Below are positions 1 through 10,911 of a stretch of DNA of 64,000 nt, piece by piece (position 1 is the first letter of the stretch; each line of letters starts with the position of its first letter). The DNA is taken from positions 752,501-816,500 of the forward strand of contig NW_026731810.1 of the NCBI RefSeq assembly GCF_028476545.1. The letters run 5' to 3'. The DNA is from Physella acuta (taxonomy: Eukaryota; Mollusca; Gastropoda; Physidae). A program made the translations under genes and the position numbers. The notes under the pieces are model-generated. The model saw only the letters and a program-made list of their open reading frames with translations, was not told the DNA's origin and ran no database searches.

Positions 1-97
1 TCGCTGTATAAATTAAAACTAGAAAAAAATGACATTACAGCAGTAAGACGACACATAATAGTAATGATACCCTGGTTATGTAAAACTGCTATCACGT

Positions 98-336
98 GAG
101 TAGATGAACTTAAGCTGTGGCCTTGAAATAATAGTACACAGTCTTTAAATATTACAGCTATATCATTCTATCTGTATATGTTTCAAACATATTCATACTT
201 GAGTAGATGAACTTAAGCTGTGGCCTTGAAATAATAGTACACAGTCTTTAAATATTACATCTATATCATTATATCTGTATATGTTTCAAACATATTCATA
301 CTTGAGTAGATGAACTTAATCTGTGGCTTTGAAATA
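98..336. repeat. 103-bp tandem duplication, about 2.3 copies
   Basis: The segment starting GAGTAGATGAACTTAA occurs at 98, 201 and 304, exactly 103 bp apart. The first two copies are nearly identical (GCTATATC versus TCTATATC is one of few changes) and the third is partial. High identity points to a recent local duplication. No coding potential is seen. Confidence 0.9.
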
Positions 337-339
337 CGG

Positions 340-770
340 AGTCGGAATACCGAGCCGTTTTATTAGGCTTCAATATCGAACCGGTAAACGTAGCCGGTAT
401 GCTAAGCCGGTATGATGAGCCGGAATACTAAACTATATTCTGGGCCTGAATACTAACTAACCTGGAATAATTAGTCAGGATTGGGAGAGATTATTATCTA
501 AATGCAGAGCGTCTAGAGAACGTACAAGACACGTTATGTTGTCGGGTATCGTAGGCACCATCGTATACAGAAAACAGAGCCGTAACAGATCCGGAATATT
601 TGTCGGAATGTTTGACCGGAATACTTTGTCGGAATGTTTGACCGGAATACTGAAAATTTTCCATTTTAAATTCGAGATGATTTAACTTCTTAACGCAGTG
701 GGGACACGTTTGCAGCAGAGAGATGTGGACATGGACGGAATACGCCGGAAGAGAATGTCGACATAATTCA
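340..770. repeat. Degenerate CCGGAATAC/AGCCGGTAT repeat field
   Basis: Short blocks built on CCGGAATAC, AGCCGGTATG and GAACCGG recur from about 345 to 470 and again from 585 to 755. A cleaner 26-bp unit (TGTCGGAATGTTTGACCGGA) is duplicated at 601 and 627. Spacing is irregular, so this is an old, eroded short-period repeat. Confidence 0.55.
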
Positions 771-1090
771 GGAAAGATTAATTTCATGAAAATATTACTA
801 ACTCTAAACGTGAATCAACAATCGAATCTATTCAGCCGATGGCACTGTGGACTGACAGGAGCTATTGTATTTTGATTGGCAGCAGTCTGCCAGGGCACCA
901 TAGCTAGCACAACAAGATTGCGAAATACGTCTGCAACATTTTTTTAAATACTTTATTATTAATTTAAAACCTAGCATAATAATAGAAATTTATTTCCGAA
1001 GTGTGTTTTGTTTCGTTAAAACTAGAGTTTAATTTCAGGCAAACCTTGACAGTCTTAAAATATTGCATCCATAACTATCTATATACGTTT

Positions 1091-1096
<6 letters not shown>
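771..1096. other. AT-rich DNA, nothing recognised
   Basis: No open frame of interest, tandem repeat or transposon end is visible in this stretch before the (TA)n tract. Confidence 0.6.

Positions 1097-1164
<68 letters not shown>
1097..1164. repeat. (TA)n microsatellite, about 34 units
   Basis: Uninterrupted TA dinucleotides. The adjacent open frame that crosses it is only a translation of the repeat. Confidence 0.98.
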
Positions 1165-1166
<2 letters not shown>

Positions 1167-1182
1167 AACACTATATCTAACC

Positions 1183-1335
1183 TGAAATTTCGAATCCGGG
1201 GCCAAGTTTATGAAACGCCTGAGTCCACCCACCTCTGATGGGTACCTAACTCACGTTAGGGAAATTCTGACCACATTATCCCTTCATAAGCCAAGGTCAA
1301 GAATGGTATGCGCTCTACTTCATTTGCCCAATGGG
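1183..1335 (+). mobile_element. SINE family A, 5'-truncated copy
   Basis: It begins inside the tRNA-derived head (TTCGAATCCGGGG is a B-box-like block) and continues with the family's body: GAGTCCACCC, CTCTGATGGGTACC, ACTCACGTTAGGGAAA, GACCACATTATCCCTTCAT and CTCTACTTCATTTGCCC. The same order of blocks is seen at 49542, 56705 and, on the other strand, 57141. The A-box half is missing; the copy abuts the (TA)n tract, where the 5' part may have been lost. Confidence 0.75.
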
Positions 1336-1520
1336 TCCCTGTATGTATAGCATATTGATTTTCCCACCATTGTGTAAAATTTATATCTATAAACGTTAGT
1401 TAAGGAGCTATTGTAAGCCCGCCCTGAGACTTTAACCGGTGTGTCAGATACTGTTTCAGCAACACAACAAAGAACACATACTAAAAAGCCTTTCTGTTAA
1501 CCTAGTCCAAGGTAACATCA

Positions 1521-1676
1521 CGCACCGAACGTTTACCTACATGCACATAGATTCGTGTGACCTAATACTGAACGTACCGAACGTTTACCTACGTGCACAT
1601 AGATTCGTGTGACCTAATACTGAACGCACCAAACGTTTACCTAAGTGCACATAGATTCATGTGACCTAATACTGAA
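1521..1676. repeat. 52-bp tandem repeat, three copies
   Basis: Units start at about 1523, 1575 and 1627, each with GAACGTTTACCTA, GTGCACATAGATTC and GTGACCTAATACTGAA. A few substitutions distinguish the units. No coding frame. Confidence 0.9.
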
Positions 1677-3892
1677 ACAAGAACTGACCTTAATCGGAGA
1701 CCTGACGGATCAATATCCATCAAAACTCAAACAATAACCCGCTGTGCAACATATCGTGTGTTGCAATAGTTTCATACACATGGACACGCTAGCTGGAGGA
1801 TGATCTTATTGATGATGGAAACTATTTTACCAAAACATTTCGCAGTCCGTCACTCATCTCTAGATATTCCCAAGAGATGGGTTTCTTTTCAAGGGACATT
1901 TGAAATGTATATCTGCGTGTGATAGGCACGCTTCCGGTTTAAATCGATCTTTTGTATTGATTGACAGCAGTCTGTCTGAAGCAAATCTCCAAGCCTGATT
2001 GACAGGGGTCAGATGAAATGCAAATTTTAGGAGTGTCCAAAAAACAAAAAAGAAAATTCTTGATACGACCGACAATAGCTGTGGAAGAATTGCCTTTTAA
2101 TGAATTTTTTGTGTCTGTTCTTTCTTTAAACGCCCCCCCCCCCCCGTCCCCCACATCCTAAATACTTGTCGTGATCAAATGTCGATGACTGTCTTAGTGT
2201 CTATCTCTTACGTAACTGATTGAACGTTCGTCTCGATTATCGATCAATTGATTCCATGGGAAGTCGATTCATCATTAAAAGATGCAGTGTATATACGTGT
2301 CTGTTTCACATTACTAATTCAAATGGTTCGAAAAAAATATCACATTGTAGAGTAAACAGATTACAGGTAAATACAAACGTATTGAACATAAGGATTAGTA
2401 TCATCAAATTGATAGTCTATTTTCTATTTGAGTAAAATATATTTATAGAAAACAGTAAAGAAGCCAGGTCGTTAAAAGTATACAAACACAAAAATGGCAA
2501 CACAACTAGTGCTTGTACTTTTTCGGAGAAAAGCTGCTTTGTCCATGTAAAAACTCTCATGCTTAGTACACGGTGCAGTAGGTTACGAATATATGTTTAC
2601 ATATGCTGTCGACTAGCATATCTATCAACACCAGTTCAGTGCAATTTACGTATGAGATTTTGTTTTTCTAAATTTGTAATGCTAAGAAACGTCTATTAAA
2701 TAAAATAAATGTGTTATATATAACAACAATACATTTCGAAAATGTTACTATCGGCTAAAAAACTACTGTCACGAACTGACATTTGCTGAAGATAATAATT
2801 ATTGGTGCTCTTGGTGCTCTTGAAGCACAACGGGAAATCTTATTAAAGAGACACAGCTTATAGACAGGCTGTATTTTACATAGTGGTCCCCCTTCAACTT
2901 TGCCAGGAAAGTTTTTAACAAAAACTGACATATACTATTATGTTGATCCCACAAGCCCGTTACCGCAAGTATAAAATATATGGTACTGGCCCGTGACAAA
3001 TATTACCCGCCCGTTACTGCTAGTATTCTGTAAAAATGAAAAGATGAAGATTGTAAAAAGGAAGTTGGGATAAAAAAAAGAACGCGTATTTCGGAAATGA
3101 ACTAAACTGTTAACTTAGCCTGGCGGGATTGTTTAGATAGCTCTCGTCAATACAAGAGAAGGTGCATGATTATTATCGTATTCTACGCCGAATTTCTCTC
3201 CCTTTGAACTTCTCAACGCAGCGGGGATTACTTAAACATCAGACAAGGGCGATATAGATTTCTTCTGCAAGTGATGCAAAGGGTATGCGAGTTGTCTCCC
3301 CTTGAGCATACACTGAGGTGGTGTAGTTTTTCTCTCCCTTTTGTTATATTTAAAGACGTTATGCATGGATTATTTCTCTTGTCTTGCCTACACAGTGTGT
3401 CAATAATATTCTTAAAAATCATTGTAAAATAGAAAGAAATAAAATAATTTAATTGAGAATAAACTTAATTTTCTTAACAATATTTTGTTCACCGAAATAC
3501 TTCAATACATTTGATATTTTAATACTTTCGTGAATGCACTTGAAGATATGAAAGACTGAAAGTAAAATTAGGAAAATAATTATATCATGGTGAAGGGGAC
3601 AGTGAAAATATGTACTAATTATTGGTCTAAATGATTTTTTTTACCTAAACGCGAAAGTATAAAATCATATTCAGGTTAATATTGAAACAAGTTAATTTTA
3701 AAATAAGACAAACCTCATTTTTATTTGTAAATGATTATTAGACGAAAATAAGCATTCAATGTTGGCCTACTTTTAACCGTTCCGAGAAACAAATTGATAA
3801 TGTGCAAAACGGTTTGGACAAGCGAACTTTTTTTTTTACACTCTGTATGTAGACAAAAAAAAATCAAACCCATGCGTTAACTTTACTCAATC
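1677..3892. other. AT-rich DNA without recognisable genes
   Basis: Only short open frames (under about 71 codons) in all six frames, none recognised. A run of C lies near 2132-2144. No transposon termini or tandem repeats of note. Confidence 0.55.
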
Positions 3893-4215
3893 TATTATGT
3901 TATATGTCATATATCACTAGTGACATGTCATGTGCTTTCTATAAACATGGATATAACGTGCATCTATTATGTCATATGTCATCTTTCAAATAGTGGCATA
4001 TCGTGCATCTATTATGTCATGTCATCCTCACTAGTTACATATCATGCATCTATTATATCATATGTCATCTCTCAAATAGTGAAATATCGTGCATCTATAA
4101 TGCTATTTGTCATCCCTCACTAGTGACCTAACGTACATCTATAATGTCATATGTCATCCCTAAGTAGTGTCACAATATGCATGTTATATGACCTATGTCC
4201 CCTCTCACTAGCGAC
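3893..4215. repeat. About 44-bp degenerate minisatellite, 7 copies
   Basis: Units carry GCATCTATTATGTCATATG and TCACTAGTGACATA, with starts near 3961, 4006, 4047, 4092 and 4136. CACTAGTG is a short palindrome repeated in most units. Units differ by small indels, so the array is not young. Confidence 0.85.
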
Positions 4216-4944
4216 ATAACGCTGCTATGTTCATCAGCTTGACTCACAACAAGTCAACTCAGTGTGTGAAGTTTACCGTGAGCTGTGCCTTGTAGAGATG
4301 AAACAATGGAAGCGTCGATGTGCATGACTGCAGATATGATAATGGGGGCTCACGGAGAAGTATGCGTGGGCGGTACATCAATAGGTGACTCACACATACG
4401 TTACCAAGATAGAGGCCTACAAGAAAACGTAAATAGAAATAGAAAAATGTATGTAGCTACATATAGGACGTTGTTTATAACGTAATCATTGTTATTTTTT
4501 GGAAAGTAATTGTTTCCAATAACTCAACGTTCTGAAAAGACTTTTTATAGGATTAAACATAAAACACATGATAATTAAAGTTATCACTTTGATATATTAT
4601 GAATGTTATATTTCACGTTTTAATACCATTGAACAACAACGTAATAAAACGCCACAATGCAAATGATGTACTATTTATTTTGACATGAGCAAGCGTCAAA
4701 CACACATATGCTCATGTTTACGTACACTATTTATGTTAAGTTGAGTGGTAGATTTATACCCTCGTATGTGTGTACTGTTACAGGTTATAATTGAAGTATC
4801 CTGGGTGTCATAACTTGAACATATGAAGGTGTCATCTTTACAAGCTCCTGGCGAACTTTTGACGAGGTTTTATCGCGAGGTCTGACAGGCACGTGATGGA
4901 ATTTTGGATAGGAACTTGTGTACGGTGACGTTAACAGTCCGGTG
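4216..4944. other. AT-rich DNA, nothing recognised
   Basis: A 66-codon open frame at 4285-4485 has no recognisable content. No repeats or transposon ends seen. Confidence 0.5.
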
Positions 4945-5285
4945 ACGTATGCCACGGGATATGATAGACACGTAAATCTATAGCGATATAGACACGTAAA
5001 TCTACGATAGACACGTAAATCTGTGACAAGTTAGAAACGTAACGAGATGAACACGTAAATTTGTGATAGACACGTAAATCTGTAGCATGATAGACACGTA
5101 AATATTTGATAGACACGTAAATCTGTAGCAAAACAAACACGTAAATATGTAGCATGATAGACATTTACATCTATGATATACACGTAAATCTATGATAGAC
5201 ACGTAAATCTATGATAGACACGTTAATCTATGATATACACGTGAATCTATGATAGACACGTAAATCTATGATAGACACGATAATT
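4945..5285. repeat. 19-bp minisatellite (GATAGACACGTAAATCTAT)
   Basis: About 16 units of GATAGACACGTAAATCTAT and variants, with 5' units more diverged and the last units near-perfect. Each unit carries ACACGTAA. Open frames on the minus strand here only translate the repeat. Confidence 0.92.
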
Positions 5286-6063
5286 TGTTGCATGCAGTTG
5301 GCAAAGAAATAACGTGTAAATATAGTAAGTAAAGGAATTCTCTAATCTAAATACTGTAGGCTTCTGAATAGCATACCTATAAAAACCATTGTAAAGGCGA
5401 TATATTTTCGTTACAAAAAAAAATCCCAGCACACACTGACGTATGTAGCATAACTTCTTGTGAAACAAACGTTGAAAGGTCGGCGTGCTCAGGAAGGAGA
5501 GCATATGATTGCTGACTCCAAACGTCCCGAGTTCGCACACTGACCACACCAGTCTCGTAAGCTGGGAACAGCAACCCATATTTGAGCGAAAACTCCAAAC
5601 CTAACACCTGTTGCCTTGTAGTTTGGTTGGACAAAGACTAAGGAAGCAAATCAAGAAAGAAAAGCAGACTGATGTTAGAGTTATCAGGCATAATGAAGGA
5701 TAACATGTTGCGGCGTTATACGTAATTGTGTAGGAGAAAATCCCTAACAATATAACAATTAACAACCAAGAAGAAGAAGAATATATCATGACGCATGGGT
5801 AACTGTGTGTATAGCCAAGCTGGTGTACCTTGAAAATGCACTCAACCATGACATAACCGCATCGGGCTGTAATATTTAAGGGGAACACTTTTTCCACCTG
5901 AATGCACGTGTAGCGCACGTGCTGAAACACAACCCGCGACACGGTGAGTGCAACCAAGTTCTGACGTGAGCAGCTGTGTCCTAGTAAACTGACGTACACG
6001 TCAACGTCACGTCATAATCATTCAATACTTTAATTACATTTACATCAGAATTACACTATATTA
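5286..6063. other. Unassigned DNA with one longish open frame
   Basis: The minus strand from 5999 to 5601 has a 132-codon open frame rich in hydrophobic and Cys residues, the longest one outside the repeats. I recognise no domain. With no start context, splice sites or conservation to lean on, I do not call it a gene. Confidence 0.4.
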
Positions 6064-6071
6064 CACTAGGC

Positions 6072-6393
6072 CAGTGGCGTGGCGAGGTCGGGTGTCACCC
6101 GGTGCGGTACTTAATGGTGTCACCCCCCAGAGGCGTAGCGACCCTTCCCGGGCCCGGGGACAAACTTTCAATTTTTGATTTGCACTCCCCCCCCCCTCAA
6201 ACTTTCGATTTGCAGCCCCCCCCCCCCCCCAACTTTGTCCGGATTTGTCAAATTACTCGAATTAATCACTTAATTAAGTGGAATTATCATTTTTCTCTAT
6301 ATATTTTGCTATTTTTTTGCCTTGGTGTCACCCCCCTAAATGGTGTCACCCGGTACGGTCAGCACCCGCCGCACTCCCTTCGCTACGCCACTG
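6072..6393 (+). mobile_element. Non-autonomous hAT-like miniature element, copy 1
   Basis: The termini are inverted: CAGTGGCGTGGCGAGG at the left and CTTCGCTACGCCACTG at the right. Flanking direct repeats CACTAGGC (6064-6071) and CACTAGGA (6394-6401) match at 7 of 8 positions. CAG...CTG ends with an 8-bp duplication fit hAT elements. The inner pair GGTGTCACCCGGT is also inverted. The middle holds C-runs separated by short AAACTTTCGATTTGCA-type cassettes. No transposase frame is present, so it depended on a partner in trans. A close relative lies at 22702-23019 in the opposite orientation. Confidence 0.85.
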
Positions 6394-6401
6394 CACTAGG
6401 A

Positions 6402-7029
6402 GATATTAAAATAAGTTGAATATTAAGGAATAAATAGGTTAATGCTAGGAATGGGAATGATATAATAATATTACAATATTACGAAGCTTATATCTCACAA
6501 TGTTTTGATAAAGTTTGCAATGAACGTAAATCGTTTTTTTTTTCGATCCCACAACCGTCATTTCAATCAGTGTTCGAAATCATCCAATGAAAACACGCCT
6601 TACTGAGCACGTGATGGCGCGGAGAAATCACTTCCGTCTCCGTGACCGTTAGTGTTGCATAATGAAGATAATAATGTAAGGCCGAGCAGAGCATTAACAA
6701 TCCGCTCAGTGAGAGAATCATGTCACATTTTTTTCCCCTGTGTAATTGACGATGTAACTCACGCAAAGGGCTAGTCTAGGATTTAAGGGTGCGTGGGTTA
6801 GGTTTTTGAACTTGACCGGGCAGATGCAGTAAAGTTTATGTATTTCTAGGAAAGTATTTTCGAACCACAGAGATTCAGTAGAATTCGCCGGTTTCTTTGA
6901 ACTTTTTTTAAAACGAGACTGATATAGCTCTATTTCCTCGAAGAACTTGACCTTTAAAATTGTGTATTAACATTTATCTCATTCAACTCAGGTACTCTTA
7001 AAATACTTAACATCACCGTACTCAATAGA
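6402..7029. other. AT-rich DNA, nothing recognised
   Basis: No open frame above 67 codons, no tandem repeats and no transposon termini noticed. Confidence 0.5.
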
Positions 7030-7092
7030 TCCCTGGGATCGAACTCGACAATGACAGGCTATCAAGCGTACGCTCTAACACTCTACCGTAAA
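7030..7092 (-). pseudogene. tRNA-like fragment (SINE head or tRNA pseudogene)
   Basis: On the minus strand the segment reads ACGGTAGAGTGTTAGAGCG, like an A-box/D-arm, followed about 30 bp later by GAGTTCGATCCCAGGG, like a B-box/T-arm. The 3' acceptor strand and a clean anticodon arm are not evident, so a functional tRNA is unlikely. I see no family A or B SINE body after it. Confidence 0.45.
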
Positions 7093-7339
7093 AATATAGA
7101 GCTCAAATTATATATTTCTTAACCCCGCTTGTTAAATATTTGAAGTTATAGAATATTATAATTGGCACAGGCTTATTAAAGGGATCAAATAACACGCCTC
7201 TCTTTAATTAAAGGGGATTCTGTTATTAAATATCAATCCGGAACCCAAGTACATAGGAACTAAATCGATCAAAACTCGTGCACTATGATCAGATCGTGAT
7301 ACATACGTTCTCAAATACATTTTAACATTAACATTCGAG

Positions 7340-7590
7340 ACAAAAAGTGATGACACACAGAAAAGGAGAGAAGGGGGGGGGGGGGGAGTAAGAAAGGAGA
7401 AGGAAAAAGACAAAGTAATGGACGGGAAAGAGAGAGACAGAGAGAGAGAGAGAGAAAGATACCAGAGAGGAAAAGAATAAAGAGGGGCGAAGTGAGAGGG
7501 GACAGAAAGATAGAGGAACTAAATTATATAGAGGAAAGATAGAGAGAGAGAGAGAGAGAGAAAGTGAAAGAGTTCAAAATAGTGAAGTGA
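7340..7590. repeat. Purine-rich GA/G tract
   Basis: The plus strand is almost pure A and G from about 7360 to 7570, with a G-run near 7373-7387 and two GA microsatellites near 7430-7456 and 7541-7561. Such polypurine tracts can adopt triplex structures; that is general knowledge, not shown here. Confidence 0.85.
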
Positions 7591-8160
7591 AAAGCAACCA
7601 TTTTAGCAACCGAAAAAAATCTAAAATCGATAAGATTTACATTTTTGGAATGTGACACGTTAATGATTTGTGTGTGAGTTTAAAGAGTGGGTGGTTACAT
7701 GTATTATGTAAATCAAAATGACAAAATAGGAAGGGGCGGGGAATGGCCAGATAACTGTCTTTTTGCCCAGGTTTTATTGCCAGGGAGGCTGTCGTGTTGA
7801 TGTGTCGTATCATTTGTCACCGCCCTTCTGATGTCTCATAGCCTTGAACGGGGGGGGGGGGGGGGAGTGGAAAGAGTGATGGCCGTTGTCAATGTGTCTC
7901 AGAGAGCACAGACATAAATTAGAAGGTTGGACTGTCTAATACAAGTTTGATTGTCCTCTATCTAGTTTTATATTGTAAATGCTGGCGGTCGTACTCTCTC
8001 ATATTTTATCGTTTTTTGTCTTGTTCTAACTTAAAGTTGTAAAAGCTAAATAGTTCATGTCCCATGCTGAAAACATTTACACAATTAGGCCAAGTTCATG
8101 TAATGCAACCTTGCAACGCTAAGAATATTCGAGGATATAAGTGAAACAACACTACAGTTC
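7591..8160. other. Unassigned DNA with a G-run
   Basis: A G-run lies near 7850-7866. Otherwise no gene or repeat is recognised. Confidence 0.5.
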
Positions 8161-9186
8161 CACCACCAAAACCACAATATAAAGCTGTGTTTCATCCACC
8201 ACAATATGCCACTCCATCCACTAAACCACAACATCAACATCCCACTCCATCCACCAAACCACAACATCAACATCCCACTCCATTGACCAAACCACAACAT
8301 CAACATCAGCATCCCACTCTATCCATCAAACCACAACATCAACATTCCACTCCATCCACCAAACCACAACATCAACATCAGCATCCCACTCCATCCACCA
8401 AACCACAACATCAACATCCCACTCCATCCACCAAACCACAACATCAACATCAGCATCCCACTCCATCCACCAAACCACAACATCAACATCCCACTCCATC
8501 CACCAAACCACAACATCAACATCCCACTCCATCCACCAAACCACAACATCAACATCCCACTCCATCCACCAAACCACAACATCAACATCAGCATCCCACT
8601 CCATCCACCAAACCACAACATCAACATCAGCATCCCACTCCATCCACCAAACCACAACATCAGCATCCCACTCCATCCACCAAACCACAACATCAACATC
8701 CAACTCCATCCACCAAACCACAACATCAACATCAGCATCCCACTCCATCCACCAAACCACAACATCAACATCCCACTCCATCCACCAAACCACAACATCA
8801 ACATCCCACTCCATCCACCAAACCACAACATCAACATCCCACTCCATCCACCAAACCACAACATCAACATCCCACTCCATCCACCAAACCACAACATCAA
8901 CATCAGCATCCCACTCCATCCACCAAACCACAACATCAACATCCAACTCCATCCACCAAACCACAACATCAACATCCCACTCCATCCACCAAACCACAAC
9001 ATCAACATCCAACTCCATCCACCAAACCACATCATCAACATCCCACTCCATCCACCCAACCACAACATCCTACTCCATTCATCAAACCACATCTTATGGC
9101 TGTATTTCATCCACCACAATATACCACTCCATCCACCACACTATACCACTCCATCCACCACAATGTGCCACTCCATCCACCAAATC
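8161..9186. repeat. 33/39-bp minisatellite (CCATCCACCAAACCACAAC)
   Basis: About 25 units of 33 bp, many lengthened to 39 bp by one extra hexamer of CATCAG/CATCAA type. A 338-codon frame is open on the plus strand (repeating residues HPTPSTKPQHQ) and two long frames are open on the minus strand. The array is nearly G-free on the plus strand. The left-edge motif TTTCATCCACCACAATAT recurs at the right edge near 9107. I judge it a non-coding satellite, since three frames are open at once. Confidence 0.93.
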
Positions 9187-9519
9187 ACACAACACCGCGA
9201 TGACAGGTCCCAAGCCAATGTTTGCTACTGTGATCAGACAATCTATTCACACCCGACTGCTTGTGAGTTTAATGTCAGACTGACAGACCCCCGGCGCCAC
9301 AGAGCTACACACACCGTAGCCACGGTCTGTGTATCGATAGACAGACAAAAATCAAACATCATCTCCCCAGACGCGGGCTGAAATAATTATGATTTACGAC
9401 TACGGCTTGGCTTTATGACGCTTCCTCTGTAATTGGGGGCGGAAGTGCTGAGATATATGCGTTGAACTTCTTGTCATCAAGACTTACCGGATGGTGTGTG
9501 GGTTACGTTGTTGTTTTTG

Positions 9520-9690
9520 TTGTGTGTTGGCTATAACTCCGAGTGTGTTGTTGTGGTATGGTGTGTTGACTAGAATTTCGTGTATATTTTTATGTTACGG
9601 TGTGTTGTCTAGAATTGAGTTATATTATTGCAAGATTTTCGTGTTTATTATTGTTTTATGGTGTGCTACCTAGCACTCCGTGGACTTTGT
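9520..9690. repeat. Degenerate GT-rich short tandem repeat
   Basis: Blocks containing GGTGTGTTGNCTAGAATT recur near 9524, 9560, 9599 and 9660 with uneven spacing of 36-61 bp. Confidence 0.6.
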
Positions 9691-10445
9691 TGCGCGTGTA
9701 CCCACAGAGGACACGAAAACTCTGTTGCTTTGACCTCGGCATATGAAGTATTTGTGTGAACAAGGTACATCTACTTTCGAGTCAACGGCCCATATGACGC
9801 GTTACATCTGGACACGTAATACTTTATTGTTTTTGAGGAAATCCCGTCCTAAATTACAATTAGTAACCTAGAAGATAATCAAAATCTCAAAAATAACTTC
9901 TCCTAACGACTACAAAATGAGGCTCTACAATGTAAACAGAAATCAGCCTTTGGGTGGATTACACTGATTCAATTGTTATAGGGCTGTCACAACTCCACGC
10001 AACTTTATCTCCACCCCCTCACTACACTCTCCCACATTACCCCCCTCACACTACACTCACACTACACTCCCACACAGACCACTATAACCACGTCTACAAA
10101 TCTAGTTTATATTTTGTATCGTCTAAAGTCTAAAACAACAAGCGTAACATAATCGAATCAAAGCTTCAGAACGCAGATTTCTCTTTAAATTCCGAAATAA
10201 ACAGCGATCCCAATAACAGAAAACGTATTATGATTCGTGTTTGGGAAATTAACTCTACAACATGATATTTCTTTTTTATGTGTCAGGAAATTAGCTCAAA
10301 ATCCCAACAGCAACACGGTCAATAAAATCAGCTTATTTATTTAAACCCGGTGGATAATAATTAGGGATGATAGCGACAACTCATAATAATTATTAAGGAT
10401 GATAACGACAAGTCATAAAATTACAACAGCAAGTTGCGTGCAGAA

Positions 10446-10448
<3 letters not shown>
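9691..10448. other. Unassigned DNA with two small repeats
   Basis: A C/A-rich patch with CACTACACTC repeats lies near 10015-10075. A diverged direct duplication (GGATGATAGCGACAACTCAT and GGATGATAACGACAAGTCAT) lies at about 10364 and 10397. Nothing coding is recognised. Confidence 0.55.

Positions 10449-10523
<75 letters not shown>
10449..10523. repeat. (TA)n microsatellite, about 37 units
   Basis: Uninterrupted TA dinucleotides following CAGAATTC. Confidence 0.98.
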
Positions 10524-10524
<1 letters not shown>

Positions 10525-10911
10525 CGTATGTATAATAACATATGGGCATTGTTGTGTTTTTTTTATTACACCAAACCGATAATCTAAAACATAAAACGCA
10601 GTAACGTTCCTTTAGTTTATGAATACTTTTACCATTCAAGACCATTCCGAAACCTCCTATGGCAGGTATTCACTGATAGTTTAGTGTGTAGGCCCCTACA
10701 AGACTGACGTTATATCTAGACAAGAATTTAACAGGTAGAACGTATCAACTATGAGGATGTTGCATGTATGGTTAAACTACCCGTACACTTATGAAATAAC
10801 ACGGAGACAAGGCTAGGATTATTGTAAACGGTATAACACGACGGACAAGACATGCGTAACTAGACATTGCGGATCTAACCGGACCAGTAAATAAAAGTTA
10901 AAGAAGTACAT
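10524..10911. other. Unassigned DNA leading into a satellite
   Basis: No gene seen. From about 10850, fragments such as CTAACCGGACCAG look like eroded edge units of the satellite that follows. Confidence 0.5.

Noticed and set aside
5601-5999. 132-codon minus-strand open frame
   Set aside because: Longest frame outside repeats, but no domain, no biased codon use that I can judge, and a length that chance allows in 64 kb.
7030-7092. Functional tRNA gene
   Set aside because: A- and B-box-like blocks are present, but no complete acceptor stem and no convincing anticodon arm are visible.
8187-9203. 338-codon His/Gln/Pro/Thr-rich protein
   Set aside because: Product of the 33/39-bp minisatellite, with competing open frames on the opposite strand.
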